A stretch of 64,000 bases of DNA from Streptomyces kurssanovii (GCF_014649695.1 NZ_BMTN01000002.1:124001-188000), one strand, 5' to 3'; positions 8,663-17,630 are shown, counted from the first letter of the stretch. Numbers and translations: made by a program. The notes: generated from the letters alone by a model not told the origin.

Positions 8663-10102
8663 GTGAGTGACACCCCATTCGGATTCGGCCTTCCGCCGGA
8701 GGAGCCGGAGAACGGCGACGAGGGCAAGAAGAAGGATCCCGCAGGAGGTGGCCAGGGCTCCGGCGGGTCCTCCCCCGCCGACCCCTTCGGGTTCGGCTTC
8801 GGGGACAGCGGCGGGGACAACCCCTTCGCGGCCATGTTCGGCTCCCTGAACCCGAACGACCTGGGCGCGGCCTTCCAGCAGCTGGGCCAGATGCTCAGCT
8901 ACGAGGGCGGGCCGGTCAACTGGGACATGGCGAAGCAGATCGCGCGCCAGACCGTCGCCCAGGGCACCCCGGACGGCACCAAGGACGCGAGCGTCGGCCC
9001 GGTCGAGCGGACGGCGGTCGAGGAGGCCGTGCGGCTGGCCGACCTGTGGCTGGACGGCGTGACGTCGCTGCCCTCGGGCGCGAGCACGGCCGTGGCGTGG
9101 AGCCGTGCCGAGTGGGTCGAGGCGACTCTGCCCGCCTGGCAGCAGCTCGTGGACCCGGTCGCCGAGCGCGTCGGCCTCGCCATGGGTGATGTGCTGCCCG
9201 AGGAGATGCAGGCCATGGCCGGCCCGCTGATCGGGATGATGCGCTCCATGGGCGGCGCGATGTTCGGGCAGCAGATCGGCCAGGCCGTCGGTGTACTGGC
9301 GGGCGAGGTGGTCGGCTCGACCGACATCGGCCTGCCGCTCGGCCCGGCCGGCAAGGCCGCGCTCCTCCCGCTGAACATGGAGGCGCTCGGCAAGGACCTC
9401 GGCGTGCCCCGCGAGGAGGTCCGGCTGTACCTGGCCCTGCGGGAAGCCGCCCACCAGCGGCTCTTCGCCCACGTGCCGTGGCTGCGGTCGCACCTGTTCG
9501 GCGCGGTCGAGGGTTACGCCCGCGGCATCAAGGTGGACACCTCGAAGCTGGAGGACGTGGTCGGCCAGTTCGACCCCACGCACCCCGAGCAGCTTCAGGA
9601 AGCGCTCCAGCAGGGCATGTTCCAGCCGGAGGACACACCCGAGCAGAAGGCCGCCCTGGCCCGCCTGGAGACCGCTCTCGCGCTCGTCGAGGGGTGGGTG
9701 GACGCGGTGGTCCACGAGGCCGCCTCGTCGCGCCTGACGTCCGCGGGCGCACTGCGCGAGACGCTGCGCCGGCGCCGGGCCTCCGGCGGGCCCGCCGAGC
9801 AGACGTTCGCCACCCTGATCGGCCTTCAGCTCCGCCCGCGCAGGCTGCGGGACGCGGCACGGCTGTGGGCCTCGCTGACCGACGCCCGTGGCATGGACGG
9901 GCGGGACGCTCTGTGGGAGCACCCCGACATGCTGCCGACGGCCACCGACCTCGACGACCCGGACGGCTTCGTCCACCGCGAACAGCTGGACTTCTCCGAG
10001 CTGGACAAGATGCTCGGCGAAGCGGCCGGCGGCCAGGGACAGAAGCCCGGCACGGAGAAGACCGACGACTCCGGGACGGACGAGGACGAGACCGACAAGT
10101 GA
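8663..10102 (+). CDS. DUF2342-family zincin-like protein
   Basis: 479 residues from a GTG with GAGG 6 nt upstream. The N-terminus is Pro/Gly/Asp-rich with repeated FGFG motifs. The body contains GPLIGMMRSMGGAMFGQQIGQ, then REAAHQRLFAHVPWL around residue 270, the putative metal-binding helix of DUF2342, which is predicted to adopt a zincin-like fold. M. tuberculosis Rv3195 is a homologue in the same neighbourhood. Protease activity has not to my knowledge been shown. The tail is acidic (GTDEDETDK). Its stop overlaps the NUDIX start by GTGA, indicating translational coupling. Confidence 0.9.
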   Translation: MSDTPFGFGLPPEEPENGDEGKKKDPAGGGQGSGGSSPADPFGFGFGDSGGDNPFAAMFGSLNPNDLGAAFQQLGQMLSYEGGPVNWDMAKQIARQTVAQGTPDGTKDASVGPVERTAVEEAVRLADLWLDGVTSLPSGASTAVAWSRAEWVEATLPAWQQLVDPVAERVGLAMGDVLPEEMQAMAGPLIGMMRSMGGAMFGQQIGQAVGVLAGEVVGSTDIGLPLGPAGKAALLPLNMEALGKDLGVPREEVRLYLALREAAHQRLFAHVPWLRSHLFGAVEGYARGIKVDTSKLEDVVGQFDPTHPEQLQEALQQGMFQPEDTPEQKAALARLETALALVEGWVDAVVHEAASSRLTSAGALRETLRRRRASGGPAEQTFATLIGLQLRPRRLRDAARLWASLTDARGMDGRDALWEHPDMLPTATDLDDPDGFVHREQLDFSELDKMLGEAAGGQGQKPGTEKTDDSGTDEDETDK

Positions 10103-10635
10103 GCCTCCACGAAGACGCGCTCCTCGTCCTCAAGGACTACGACGGGCAAGGAAGCCAGGCGGAGCTGCGCCAGACGTACCTGGACCACCTGCAGGCCCAT
10201 CCGGACGGTATGTGGAAGTCCTGCGGGGCGGGACATCTGACGGCCAGCGCCCTGGTGATCGACCCTGAGCGCGGACGGGTGCTGCTCACGCTGCACAGGA
10301 AGCTCGGCATGTGGCTGCAGATGGGCGGCCACTGCGAGCCGGGCGACACGTCCCTGGCCGCGGCGGCGCTGCGCGAGGCGACGGAGGAGTCCGGGATCCC
10401 GGGACTGTCGCTGCTGCCCGGCGGTCCGGTCACTCTCGACCGGCACGCCATTCCGGCGCCGTGCCACTGGCACCTGGACGTGCAGTACGCGGCCCTCGCC
10501 CCGGCGGGAGCCGTCGAGGCCATCAGCGACGAGTCGCTGGACCTGCGCTGGTTCCGCTACGACGAGGTGGCCGGCGTGGCCGACACCTCCGTCGTACGGC
10601 TCATGGAGCGCACGCGGGAAGCCCTCCCGCGCTAG
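10099..10635 (+). CDS. NUDIX hydrolase
   Basis: 178 residues, GTG start overlapping the upstream stop. The NUDIX box is complete: GGHCEPGDTSLAAAALREATEE then SGI, with the REATEE metal-binding core. A preceding LTASALVIDPERGRVLLTLHRK strand-turn is the typical fold entry. NUDIX enzymes cleave nucleoside-diphosphate-X substrates with divalent metal. Residues around PCHWHLDVQYAAL and WFRYDEV are common in ADP-ribose/NTP-type family members, but the substrate cannot be read from sequence. Coupling to the DUF2342 gene suggests a joint role. Confidence 0.92.
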   Translation: MSLHEDALLVLKDYDGQGSQAELRQTYLDHLQAHPDGMWKSCGAGHLTASALVIDPERGRVLLTLHRKLGMWLQMGGHCEPGDTSLAAAALREATEESGIPGLSLLPGGPVTLDRHAIPAPCHWHLDVQYAALAPAGAVEAISDESLDLRWFRYDEVAGVADTSVVRLMERTREALPR

Positions 10636-10646
10636 CCACGGCATGG

Positions 10647-10680
10647 GTAAGGGGCGGTCGCCATGGCGGCCGCCCCTTAC
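10647..10680. terminator. Bidirectional terminator between convergent genes
   Basis: GTAAGGGGCGG and CCGCCCCTTAC form a perfect 11-bp stem, with a smaller GCC-ATG-GC pairing inside the loop, between stops at 10635 and 10699. Confidence 0.7.
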
Positions 10681-10698
10681 CTGCGCTGTGCTTCGGCG

Positions 10699-11454
10699 CT
10701 AGTTCCAGGCGTTGTTCTGGTTCTGGGCGTGGGCACCGTGCTGGCCGACTCCGAACTGGGCGCGCACGCCCTGACCGAGATCGGCGTTCTGCGGCGGCAT
10801 GACCTCGCTGGGCTGGACCAGGGCGAAGCCCTGGCCGAGGAAGCTGAGCTCCCAGCCCTCTCCGGTGTTGCCGCGGCGGCGGCGGACACCGGAGGAGTGC
10901 GTCTGCGCCTGCATCTGCACCCGCAGCGCCGAGGACCAGGCGACGATGGCGTCCGCGTCGACGTTGACGTACTTGTCCGGGGTGACCTGCATCATCAGCG
11001 GCTGGCCGGAGGTCATCAGCGCGACCTTGCCCCGGCCCGAGATGTTGAGCTGGTACTTGCCCGATCCGGAGATGCCGTACTGGCTGTCCACCGCGATCAC
11101 CTCGGTGTGCAGCGTGGAGTCGAGCGCCAGGACGTAGGAGCTGTCGACCGTCATGCCCTCCTGGTCGACGTCCACCACGTGGACGTACTGCGCGAGGTTG
11201 GCGAAGTAGACCGTGCCCTGCCCCGAGCAGCGCATCAGGTCGAGGCCCTCACCGGTGTTCGCGCGGGCCCTGCGCTGGCTGCTCGTCTGGTACTCGCCGT
11301 CGAAGTCGACGAGCCCCTGATAGGCCACCATGGCGCCCTTGCGGGCGAGGACGTCGTCGTGGCCGGTCAACGCGACCCGCAGCAGCTGCGGGTTCTGGAC
11401 GACGTACCGGTCCTGACTCTGCTGTTCTGTGTTGCTGAAAAGAGGACTCTGCAT
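10699..11454 (-). CDS. AIM24-family protein (third gene of the TerD/AIM24 operon)
   Basis: 251 residues. It carries the AIM24 beta-helix pattern shared with its two upstream neighbours: VLARKGAMVAYQGLVDFDGEY, GLDLMRCSGQGTVYFAN, a VNVDADAIVAW strand and FLGQGFALVQPSE. The tail is Gln/Asn-rich (GAHAQNQNNAWN). AIM24 proteins form TNF-like or beta-helical trimers; yeast AIM24 supports mitochondrial inner-membrane organisation, and bacterial roles are largely unknown. It lies 19 nt after the preceding gene, so it is co-transcribed. The proximity to a TerD domain suggests stress or envelope response. Confidence 0.88.
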   Translation of the reverse strand: MQSPLFSNTEQQSQDRYVVQNPQLLRVALTGHDDVLARKGAMVAYQGLVDFDGEYQTSSQRRARANTGEGLDLMRCSGQGTVYFANLAQYVHVVDVDQEGMTVDSSYVLALDSTLHTEVIAVDSQYGISGSGKYQLNISGRGKVALMTSGQPLMMQVTPDKYVNVDADAIVAWSSALRVQMQAQTHSSGVRRRRGNTGEGWELSFLGQGFALVQPSEVMPPQNADLGQGVRAQFGVGQHGAHAQNQNNAWN

Positions 11455-11473
11455 GATGTGTTCCCGCTCCCCC

Positions 11474-12154
11474 TCAGTGCCGGATCCGCAGGCGGTCGGT
11501 ACTGTCCTCGCTCGGCTGTACGACGACGATGCCCTGGCCGGAGAAGGCCATCTGGTAGGCCTCTCCGCTGCCCCGCCCGATCAGCGAGGACGCCTTGAAG
11601 CTGCGCTTGCCCTTCACCTTCAGGTTCGGGGACCAGGCGACGAGCGCGTCGGGGTCGACGTACGTCTCGTCCTCGCCACGGCCGCAGTCGACGACGATGG
11701 GCGTGCCGCGAGAGGTCAGGGCCACCCATCCGGTGCCCGCGATCTCCACGTTCCACAGGCCCTGGCCTGCGAACTTGGCCAAGCCCTTGACCTTCTCGAC
11801 GCCCCACTGGAGGTGCGCGTCGAAAGCGAGGACGTTGGTGCCGTTGACCGACAGTGAGTCGTTGTTGAGGTTGATGACGACCACGTCGGCGCCGTAGTCC
11901 GCGAGGTAGAGCAGGCCGTCACCGGAGCACTTCATGATGGGCGCACCCTCGCCGGTGACCCACTGGGCCGCGATCTGGCGGACGGCGGGCGGGTTGGGCT
12001 CGTACTGGACGAAGCCCTCGTAGGCGACCATCGAGCCGGTGCGCGCGTACAGGTCCTGGCCGGTGCTCATGGCGACCTTGAGCATGGTGCGGCCGTGGTT
12101 CTCCATCCGCGCGACCATGGGGGTGGGGGCGAAGCCCGCGAGTTGCTGATTCAT
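11474..12154 (-). CDS. AIM24-family protein (second gene of the operon)
   Basis: 226 residues from an ATG with GGGAG 8 nt upstream, 13 nt after the stop of the TerD-AIM24 gene. The AIM24 core is clear: LYARTGSMVAYEGFVQYE, GAPIMKCSGDGLLYLAD, VNGTNVLAFDAHLQW, YVDPDALVAWSPNL and FSGQGIVVVQPSE. It lacks the Gln-rich tail of the next gene and the TerD domain of the previous one, so the operon holds three diverged AIM24 modules. Function is unknown. Confidence 0.88.
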   Translation of the reverse strand: MNQQLAGFAPTPMVARMENHGRTMLKVAMSTGQDLYARTGSMVAYEGFVQYEPNPPAVRQIAAQWVTGEGAPIMKCSGDGLLYLADYGADVVVINLNNDSLSVNGTNVLAFDAHLQWGVEKVKGLAKFAGQGLWNVEIAGTGWVALTSRGTPIVVDCGRGEDETYVDPDALVAWSPNLKVKGKRSFKASSLIGRGSGEAYQMAFSGQGIVVVQPSEDSTDRLRIRH

Positions 12155-12167
12155 TGACAGGGCTCCC

Positions 12168-13820
12168 TCAGACCTCGTACGGCTGGACGACGATGAAGTT
12201 GCCGGGGGCGCCCCGGAACTGGAGGTTCACGGTCTCTCCGCTGTGTCCCGGGTACGCGTTGCGGCGCAGCCGGACCTGGCTGGAGAGGATGACCTGCGAG
12301 GCGGCCGACCAGGCGACGACCGCGTTGCAGTCGGCGAACGTGGTCGGTGTGACCGGCAGGACGACGGGGATGCCGTGCGTCTTGACGACGACGGTGCCCG
12401 TGCCCTGGAACATCATCGTGAACAGCGCGCCGCCGGGGATGCCGTGGCCCTCGATGCGGCGGACCTCGTGCTGAAGGGACTCGTCGAAGGCGAGGACGTT
12501 CTCGGCGGAGACGCAGATCCCGTCGCCCTGCAGCTCGATGGGGTGCAGGTGCGAGCCGTCCTCGGCGAGGAAGACCTGCCCGCGTCCGGTGCAGCGCATC
12601 AGCTGCATCTCCTGGCCGGTGGCGTTCCCGACGACCCGTCCTGCGAATCCGGCGCCCTTGTAGCTGAAGTCGACCTTGCCCTGGTACATGACCATGCTGC
12701 CCTGGCGTGCCAGTACGGGCATGCCGCCCATGGTCAGGTCGACGCGCATGAGCTGCTGGTTCTGCGGGGTCCACCGCTGGCCGGTGGCCGTCTCGCGGTA
12801 CGGCTGCAGGGCCGCCTGCAGACCGGCGCCGGACTGCGGAACGCCCTGGGGTACGCCCTGCGGCATCCCGCCCTGCGGCATGCCGGGGGGCTGCTGACCG
12901 TACGGGACGGGAGCCTGCTGGCCGTACGGCGACGGCATGCCCGGCTGAGGCATCTGCCCGGGGACCTGGCCGGGCGTCTGACCCGGCATCTGCCCGGGGA
13001 CCTGCCCGTACTGAGGCTGCTGCGGCTGCTGCGGCGGTTGTCCGTACGGGGACGGAGCGGGCGGAGGAACGGTCCCGGCCGGCGGCGTCATCGGTGCGGC
13101 CATGGTCGGGGCGCTGTGCATCTGGGGCTGCGGGGCCGCGGGGGCCTGGCCCGCCGGCGCGCCGAAGGCCGGCGCGGGCTGCGGCGCCTGCGGTGCGGGC
13201 GCGCCGAAGGCCGGAGCCGGGGCCGACCCCTGCGGGGGCGGGGCGAACGACGGCGCGGCGCCCTGCGGTTGCTGACCGGCCTGCGGCTCCTCCTCCGCGA
13301 CCTCGCCGCCGAAGTTCTTCAGCAGAGCCTCGAGACCGCCGTCGAACCCCTGGCCGACGGCGGCGAAACGCCACACGTCCTTGAGGTAGAAGTCACCCAG
13401 CATCACGGCACGCTCGGTGGTGAACTCCGAGCCGGTGAAGGCGTACCGGACGACCTCTTCGCCGCCTGCGACGATGCGGATGTACCCGGGGCCGATCTGC
13501 GACATCTGACCGGCACCGTCGATCGTGGCGGTGAAGGACAGCCTGTGGATGTTCGCCGGGATGCGGTCGAGCGTGACGCGGAACGACTCGGTGTCGCCGG
13601 ACTGCGCGCCGAGCAGCTGGATGGACTCCTCGGGCGACTTCGGCTGATTGAAGAAGATGAAGTACCGGTCGTCGGAGAGCTGCTCGTTGGCATCAAGTCC
13701 GAAGCAGCTGATGTCGAAGGTCAGACCAGGAGCCGCGATCTGCACGCCTACGTACAGATCCGTTCCCGGAGTGAGATCACTGATCTTGGCCTTGTGGCCG
13801 CGTTGGAATTCCCTGGCCAT
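12168..13820 (-). CDS. TerD-AIM24 fusion protein
   Basis: 550 residues in three parts. Residues 1-175 are a TerD-like domain: DLYVGVQIAAPGLTFDISCF, a DDRYFIFFNQPKSPEE loop with acidic residues as in Ca2+-binding TerD, and EFTTERAVMLGDFYLKDVW. Residues about 180-335 are a Gln/Pro/Gly/Ala linker with repeated PGQMPGQTPGQVPGQ units. Residues about 335-550 are an AIM24 domain (VLARQGSMVMYQGKVDF, GQEMQLMRCTGRGQVFLAED, FRGAPGNFIVVQPYEV). TerD proteins belong to the tellurite/chemical-stress Ter systems. It is the first gene of a three-gene operon. No TerB, TerC or TerY partner is seen in the window. Confidence 0.92.
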   Translation of the reverse strand: MAREFQRGHKAKISDLTPGTDLYVGVQIAAPGLTFDISCFGLDANEQLSDDRYFIFFNQPKSPEESIQLLGAQSGDTESFRVTLDRIPANIHRLSFTATIDGAGQMSQIGPGYIRIVAGGEEVVRYAFTGSEFTTERAVMLGDFYLKDVWRFAAVGQGFDGGLEALLKNFGGEVAEEEPQAGQQPQGAAPSFAPPPQGSAPAPAFGAPAPQAPQPAPAFGAPAGQAPAAPQPQMHSAPTMAAPMTPPAGTVPPPAPSPYGQPPQQPQQPQYGQVPGQMPGQTPGQVPGQMPQPGMPSPYGQQAPVPYGQQPPGMPQGGMPQGVPQGVPQSGAGLQAALQPYRETATGQRWTPQNQQLMRVDLTMGGMPVLARQGSMVMYQGKVDFSYKGAGFAGRVVGNATGQEMQLMRCTGRGQVFLAEDGSHLHPIELQGDGICVSAENVLAFDESLQHEVRRIEGHGIPGGALFTMMFQGTGTVVVKTHGIPVVLPVTPTTFADCNAVVAWSAASQVILSSQVRLRRNAYPGHSGETVNLQFRGAPGNFIVVQPYEV

Positions 13821-13926
13821 GCGTTACGACCGTCCCCCATCCCGAATTGAATGCGTCGCGTCAGGCTAACCGCTGGGTGTGAGATTGAGCCAAGCCGGTA
13901 CACATTCGGTACAGGAACGTCGACAG

Positions 13927-14547
13927 TCACTCTCCGCGCTCGGCGGGCAGATGCGGCAGCCTGCCGGCGGCGACACCCTCCAGGTAGCCACGGGCCCGCT
14001 CGGTGCGGGGATATGCCTCCAGCAGCCGCCAGAACCGGGGGCCGTGACCGGGAACAAGCAGGTGGGCCAGCTCGTGGAGGAGCACGTAGTCCACCACGTA
14101 CTCCGGCATGCCCTGCAGGCGGTGGGAGAGCCGGATGCTGCCCTCGGCCGGAGTGCACGAACCCCAGCGGGTGTTCTGGTTCGTCACCCAGCGCACGGAC
14201 GCGGGTCTGGCACGCCCGTCGAAATACTGGGCGGACAACCGTTCCGCACGCTCTGTCAGTTCGGCGTCACCGAGGACCCGCTTGCTCTCCTGCGCCGCCA
14301 GCTTGTCGAGCATCACGCCCACCCAGCGCCGCTCCTCCGCCTCCGACATCCTCGCGGGGATCAGGACGATGGTGCGGTCCCCCTCGCGGTAGGCGGAGAC
14401 CGTCCTGCTGCGCCGGGCGCTGCGGCGGACCTCGACCGCGCTCGTCGCCGATCCGCGGGGCGGGGGACGCTGCGCGCCGCGCTGCTGACCTCCCGCGCCG
14501 TGCGGTGAGGTCTCCCCAGCGAGGCGAGCGGGCGGGTCGACGGGCAC
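13927..14547 (-). CDS. YgjP-type (DUF45/M48-like) metallopeptidase
   Basis: 206 residues. The zinc motif is intact: YVLLHELAHLLVPGHGPRFW contains HELAH plus the downstream HGxxFW typical of YgjP/WLM-like zincins, and RWGSC precedes it (NQNTRWGSCTPAEG). These soluble enzymes are predicted metallopeptidases with unknown substrates. The first about 45 residues are low-complexity, Pro/Arg-rich and may not be translated; a GTG start at 14547 is used, but one nearer the VSAYREGDRTIVL strand is possible. It is divergent from the E1-like gene. Confidence 0.87.
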   Translation of the reverse strand: MPVDPPARLAGETSPHGAGGQQRGAQRPPPRGSATSAVEVRRSARRSRTVSAYREGDRTIVLIPARMSEAEERRWVGVMLDKLAAQESKRVLGDAELTERAERLSAQYFDGRARPASVRWVTNQNTRWGSCTPAEGSIRLSHRLQGMPEYVVDYVLLHELAHLLVPGHGPRFWRLLEAYPRTERARGYLEGVAAGRLPHLPAERGE

Positions 14548-14744
14548 GGCCCCGACGTTACCCGCTGTCCCTGGGAGAAGTCGTGTCCCCCGGACGCCGC
14601 ACGCTTGATCCGCCCGATGGCTGCACCATTTGAACGACTAATACCCCGCACCTGTGGACAACTTTTCACACGCCACGCCGAGGCCCCGCATTCTGACAAC
14701 GGCTCGGAGACGGTCCGAGGACAAAGACCTACGGGAGAAGCGGA

Positions 14745-15902
14745 ATGCATCCGATGATCAAACCTGCCTTACGGCGGGCCTGGCGGGACCGCCAGTGCGT
14801 GCAGTTCGGAGTGACGCCCGCGCATGCGGTGACTCTGGGACCGGTCGACACCGCGACCGGTGCTCTGATGGAGCTGCTGGACGGGACCCGGGGCCTGCCC
14901 CTGCTGCGCGAGGAGGCGCGGGCGATGGGCCTGCCGGACGGCCGGGCGGAGGCCCTGGTGCACCGACTGACCGCGGCAGGGCTGCTCGACGACCCTACGG
15001 GCGGAGGACCCGCGGCCGCCGCGCTGCGCAAGCGGGCGGCGGCCCATGACCGGCTGCGGCCCGACATCGCCGCTTTGTCCGTGATTCATCCCGAACCGGG
15101 CGGCGCGGCAGGCCTCGTGGCGGCCAGGCGGGCCATAGGGGTCCAGGTCCGCGGAGCCGGGCGGGTGGGGGCGTCCATCGCCGCCACGCTGTCGGCCGCG
15201 GGCGTGGGGAGGGTCGAGGTACTGGACGGCGGGATCACCGAGCCGGGTGACGTGGCACCGGGCGGCCTGCCCGCCGAGGCCGTCGGCGAGCGCAGGGACA
15301 CCGCGGCCCGGCGGCTCGTCCGGCGGGCGGCCCCCGACCGGCCTCCGCGGGCCGCGGAGGCCCAGGACCCGGCCGGCGGGCCCGGCCTCAGCCTCGTCGT
15401 CGTGGCACCGCGCGACGGACTGGCCGCATACGCCCCTGCCGCGAGCGACGCGGAGGGATGGATCGCGACCGGCACCCCCCATCTCTATACGGGCGTTGTG
15501 GAAGCCACCGGCGTCGTCGGCCCCCTCGTGCTGCCGGGATGTACGGCGTGCGCGGGCTGCATGGAACGGGGCCGGGCCGAGCTCGACCCGGGAAGGGGGC
15601 GACTGCTGGCGCAGTGGCGCTCGGGGCGGCGCCGGACCGTGCCCGCCTGCGATGTCGCTCTGGCGACGGCCGTGGCAGGGACGGCGGCGTGCCACGCGCT
15701 GTCCTTCCTCGACGGCGGGGCGCCTGTGACCACCGGGGCCAGATGGGAGGTTTCGCTGCCGCATTTGTCCTGGCGGTCGGAACGGATCGCACCCCACCTC
15801 GACTGTGCCTGCAGTGCGGCGGGGAAAACTGAGAGGAGGCACACCTCAGCAGTAGGTCCGGCACACGACACAATGAACGGGTACACGCGGTCGGCGGAAT
15901 GA
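14745..15902 (+). CDS. E1/ThiF-like protein resembling RiPP cyclodehydratase leader-binding partners
   Basis: 385 residues; GGGAG precedes the ATG by 7-8 nt. Residues 1-85 form a small helical/winged-helix-like N-domain (LLREEARAMG, LVHRLTAAGLLDD). Residues about 132-165 give the E1 nucleotide loop (VRGAGRVGASIAATLSAAGVG). The following segment, where active E1 enzymes have the Asp and the Asn/Arg of the ATP site, reads DGGITEPGDVAPGGLP and looks degenerate. Cysteines at 266, 269, 272 (GCTACAGC) and 354, 356 (CAC) could form the structural zinc site. The pattern is that of the TOMM leader-peptide-binding/ThiF-like family. No YcaO gene or precursor peptide is in the window. It lies 45 nt before the ABC1 kinase gene. 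Confidence 0.75.
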   Translation: MHPMIKPALRRAWRDRQCVQFGVTPAHAVTLGPVDTATGALMELLDGTRGLPLLREEARAMGLPDGRAEALVHRLTAAGLLDDPTGGGPAAAALRKRAAAHDRLRPDIAALSVIHPEPGGAAGLVAARRAIGVQVRGAGRVGASIAATLSAAGVGRVEVLDGGITEPGDVAPGGLPAEAVGERRDTAARRLVRRAAPDRPPRAAEAQDPAGGPGLSLVVVAPRDGLAAYAPAASDAEGWIATGTPHLYTGVVEATGVVGPLVLPGCTACAGCMERGRAELDPGRGRLLAQWRSGRRRTVPACDVALATAVAGTAACHALSFLDGGAPVTTGARWEVSLPHLSWRSERIAPHLDCACSAAGKTERRHTSAVGPAHDTMNGYTRSAE

Positions 15903-15947
15903 TGCCGTCGGCAAACGCGGCACGCTGTCTGGGATTTGGAGGGGCGC

Positions 15948-17336
15948 ATGTCTGATCTTCCCCGGAAGGCGGTCACCCGGACCGCCAAGCTGGCAGCGCT
16001 GCCACTGGGATTCGCCGGCCGCGCCACGTGGGGGCTGGGAAAGCGGATCGGCGGCAAGTCCGCCGAGATCGTGGCACGGGAGCTGCAACAGCGCACGGCC
16101 GAGCAGCTGTTCAAGGTGCTGGGAGAACTCAAGGGCGGTGCGATGAAGTTCGGGCAGGCGTTGTCCGTCTTCGAATCGGCCCTGCCCGAGGAGATCGCCG
16201 GTCCGTACCGGGCCGCTCTGACCAAGCTTCAGGAGGCGGCGCCTCCGATGCCGACACGGACCGTCCACTCGGTGCTCGAGGAGCGCCTCGGGGAGGACTG
16301 GCGCGAGCTGTTCCTCAGTTTCGAGGACAAGCCGTCCGCCGCCGCGTCCATCGGGCAGGTGCACCGTGCGGTGTGGCACGACGGGCGCGAGGTCGCCGTG
16401 AAGGTGCAGTACCCGGGAGCTGGAGACGCCCTGCTGTCCGACCTGGCCCAACTGAGCCGGTTCGCGAGGCTGTTGGGGCCGCTGATTCCGGGTATGGACA
16501 TCAAGCCCCTCATCTCCGAGCTGCGTGACCGTGTCTCGGAAGAGCTCGACTACGCGCTGGAGGCCCAGGCCCAGCGGGAGCACGCCGCTGAGTTCGCGGA
16601 CGATCCCGGTGTCCTGGTGCCGGGCGTGGTCCACCAGAGCGACCAGGTCCTGGTGACGGAGTGGATCGACGGCATACCGCTGTCCGAGGTCATCTCCGGC
16701 GGCACCCCCGAGGAACGGGACCGGGCGGGTCAGCTGCTGGCCCGGTTCCTCTTCTCCGGCCCGGCTCGCACGGGACTTCTCCACGCCGACCCGCATCCCG
16801 GGAACTTCCGCCTGCTTCCCGACGACGACGGCAAGGGCTGGCGTCTGGGTGTCCTCGACTTCGGCACCGTGGACCGGCTGCCGGGCGGGCTTCCGGAAAC
16901 CATCGGCGCATGTCTGCGGATGACCCTCGAAGGCGAGGCGGAGGCCGTCTACGGACTGTTGCGCGAAGAGGGGTTCGTCAAGGAGTCGATCGACCTCGAC
17001 CCCGAAGCGGTGCTCGACTACCTGCTGCCGATCATCGAGCCGGCGGAAGTGGAGGAATTCACCTTCACCCGCGGCTGGATGCGCACCCAGGCCGCCCGGA
17101 TCGCCGACGTCCGCTCCCCCGCGCACCAGCTCGGCAAGCAGCTCAACCTGCCGCCCGCGTATCTGCTGATACACCGTGTGACGTTGAGCACGATCGGCGT
17201 GCTCTGCCAGCTGAACGCGACGGTGCGGCTCCGGGGCGAGCTCGAGGAATGGCTGCCCGGCTTCGTCGTGGAGGACACCGCGGAAGCTGAGGAGGAAAGC
17301 GCGGACGGCGCCGCCGTACTGGAGGCGGGAGCCTGA
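15948..17336 (+). CDS. ABC1/AarF-UbiB family atypical kinase
   Basis: 462 residues, start fixed by GGAGG 5 nt before the ATG at 15948. All family motifs are present: the KxGQ region (GGAMKFGQALSVFESALPEE), the Ala-rich nucleotide loop (SAAASIGQVHRAV), VAVKVQYPG, an LHADPHPGNFRL catalytic-like segment, and the metal-binding DFG in VLDFGTVDRLP. UbiB/ABC1 proteins are ATPases/kinases tied to isoprenoid-quinone metabolism. Streptomyces makes menaquinone, so the role here is open. Its M. tuberculosis homologue Rv3197 sits beside whiB7 and has been linked to macrolide/antibiotic tolerance (from memory). It probably forms an operon with the E1-like gene. Confidence 0.92.
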   Translation: MSDLPRKAVTRTAKLAALPLGFAGRATWGLGKRIGGKSAEIVARELQQRTAEQLFKVLGELKGGAMKFGQALSVFESALPEEIAGPYRAALTKLQEAAPPMPTRTVHSVLEERLGEDWRELFLSFEDKPSAAASIGQVHRAVWHDGREVAVKVQYPGAGDALLSDLAQLSRFARLLGPLIPGMDIKPLISELRDRVSEELDYALEAQAQREHAAEFADDPGVLVPGVVHQSDQVLVTEWIDGIPLSEVISGGTPEERDRAGQLLARFLFSGPARTGLLHADPHPGNFRLLPDDDGKGWRLGVLDFGTVDRLPGGLPETIGACLRMTLEGEAEAVYGLLREEGFVKESIDLDPEAVLDYLLPIIEPAEVEEFTFTRGWMRTQAARIADVRSPAHQLGKQLNLPPAYLLIHRVTLSTIGVLCQLNATVRLRGELEEWLPGFVVEDTAEAEEESADGAAVLEAGA

Positions 17337-17381
17337 CGGCACCCGGATCCGCTCGGCGGCCGGACAGCAGTCGGGAGACGG

Positions 17382-17582
17382 TCACCACCACTGCGGGTCG
17401 AGCCGGCCCTCGATCGCCCGGATGTTGTCACGGGCGCAGTCTTCGCAGAGGTAATGGCGGACGCCGTCCTCCACGGAGCAGGTCCAGGTCACCGGCGGCC
17501 CCTCGGCGACCTTGCCGCAGCCGGCGCACACGATGCCCTCGTCCCCCGGTTGTTCGGGGTGGGGGGTCCTGTCCTGGTCCAC
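17382..17582 (-). CDS. Small zinc-ribbon-like protein (66 aa)
   Basis: Two CxxC pairs (CAGC near residue 19 and CEDC near residue 46) plus a Cys between them (WTCSVEDG) suggest a zinc ribbon or treble clef. The C-terminus is DPQWW. The GTG start has only a weak upstream GGAG at 13 nt. The stop lies 45 nt from the convergent ABC1 gene. It is conserved-looking; function is unknown. Confidence 0.65.
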   Translation of the reverse strand: MDQDRTPHPEQPGDEGIVCAGCGKVAEGPPVTWTCSVEDGVRHYLCEDCARDNIRAIEGRLDPQWW

Positions 17583-17630
17583 CTCGCGACCATATCTCCG
17601 CCCGGCGGCGCGTGCGCGTCACAACGCACC

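Noticed and set aside
14745-15902. Calling this gene a TOMM cyclodehydratase component as such
   Set aside because: No YcaO, dehydrogenase or precursor lies in the window; only the fold similarity is supported.
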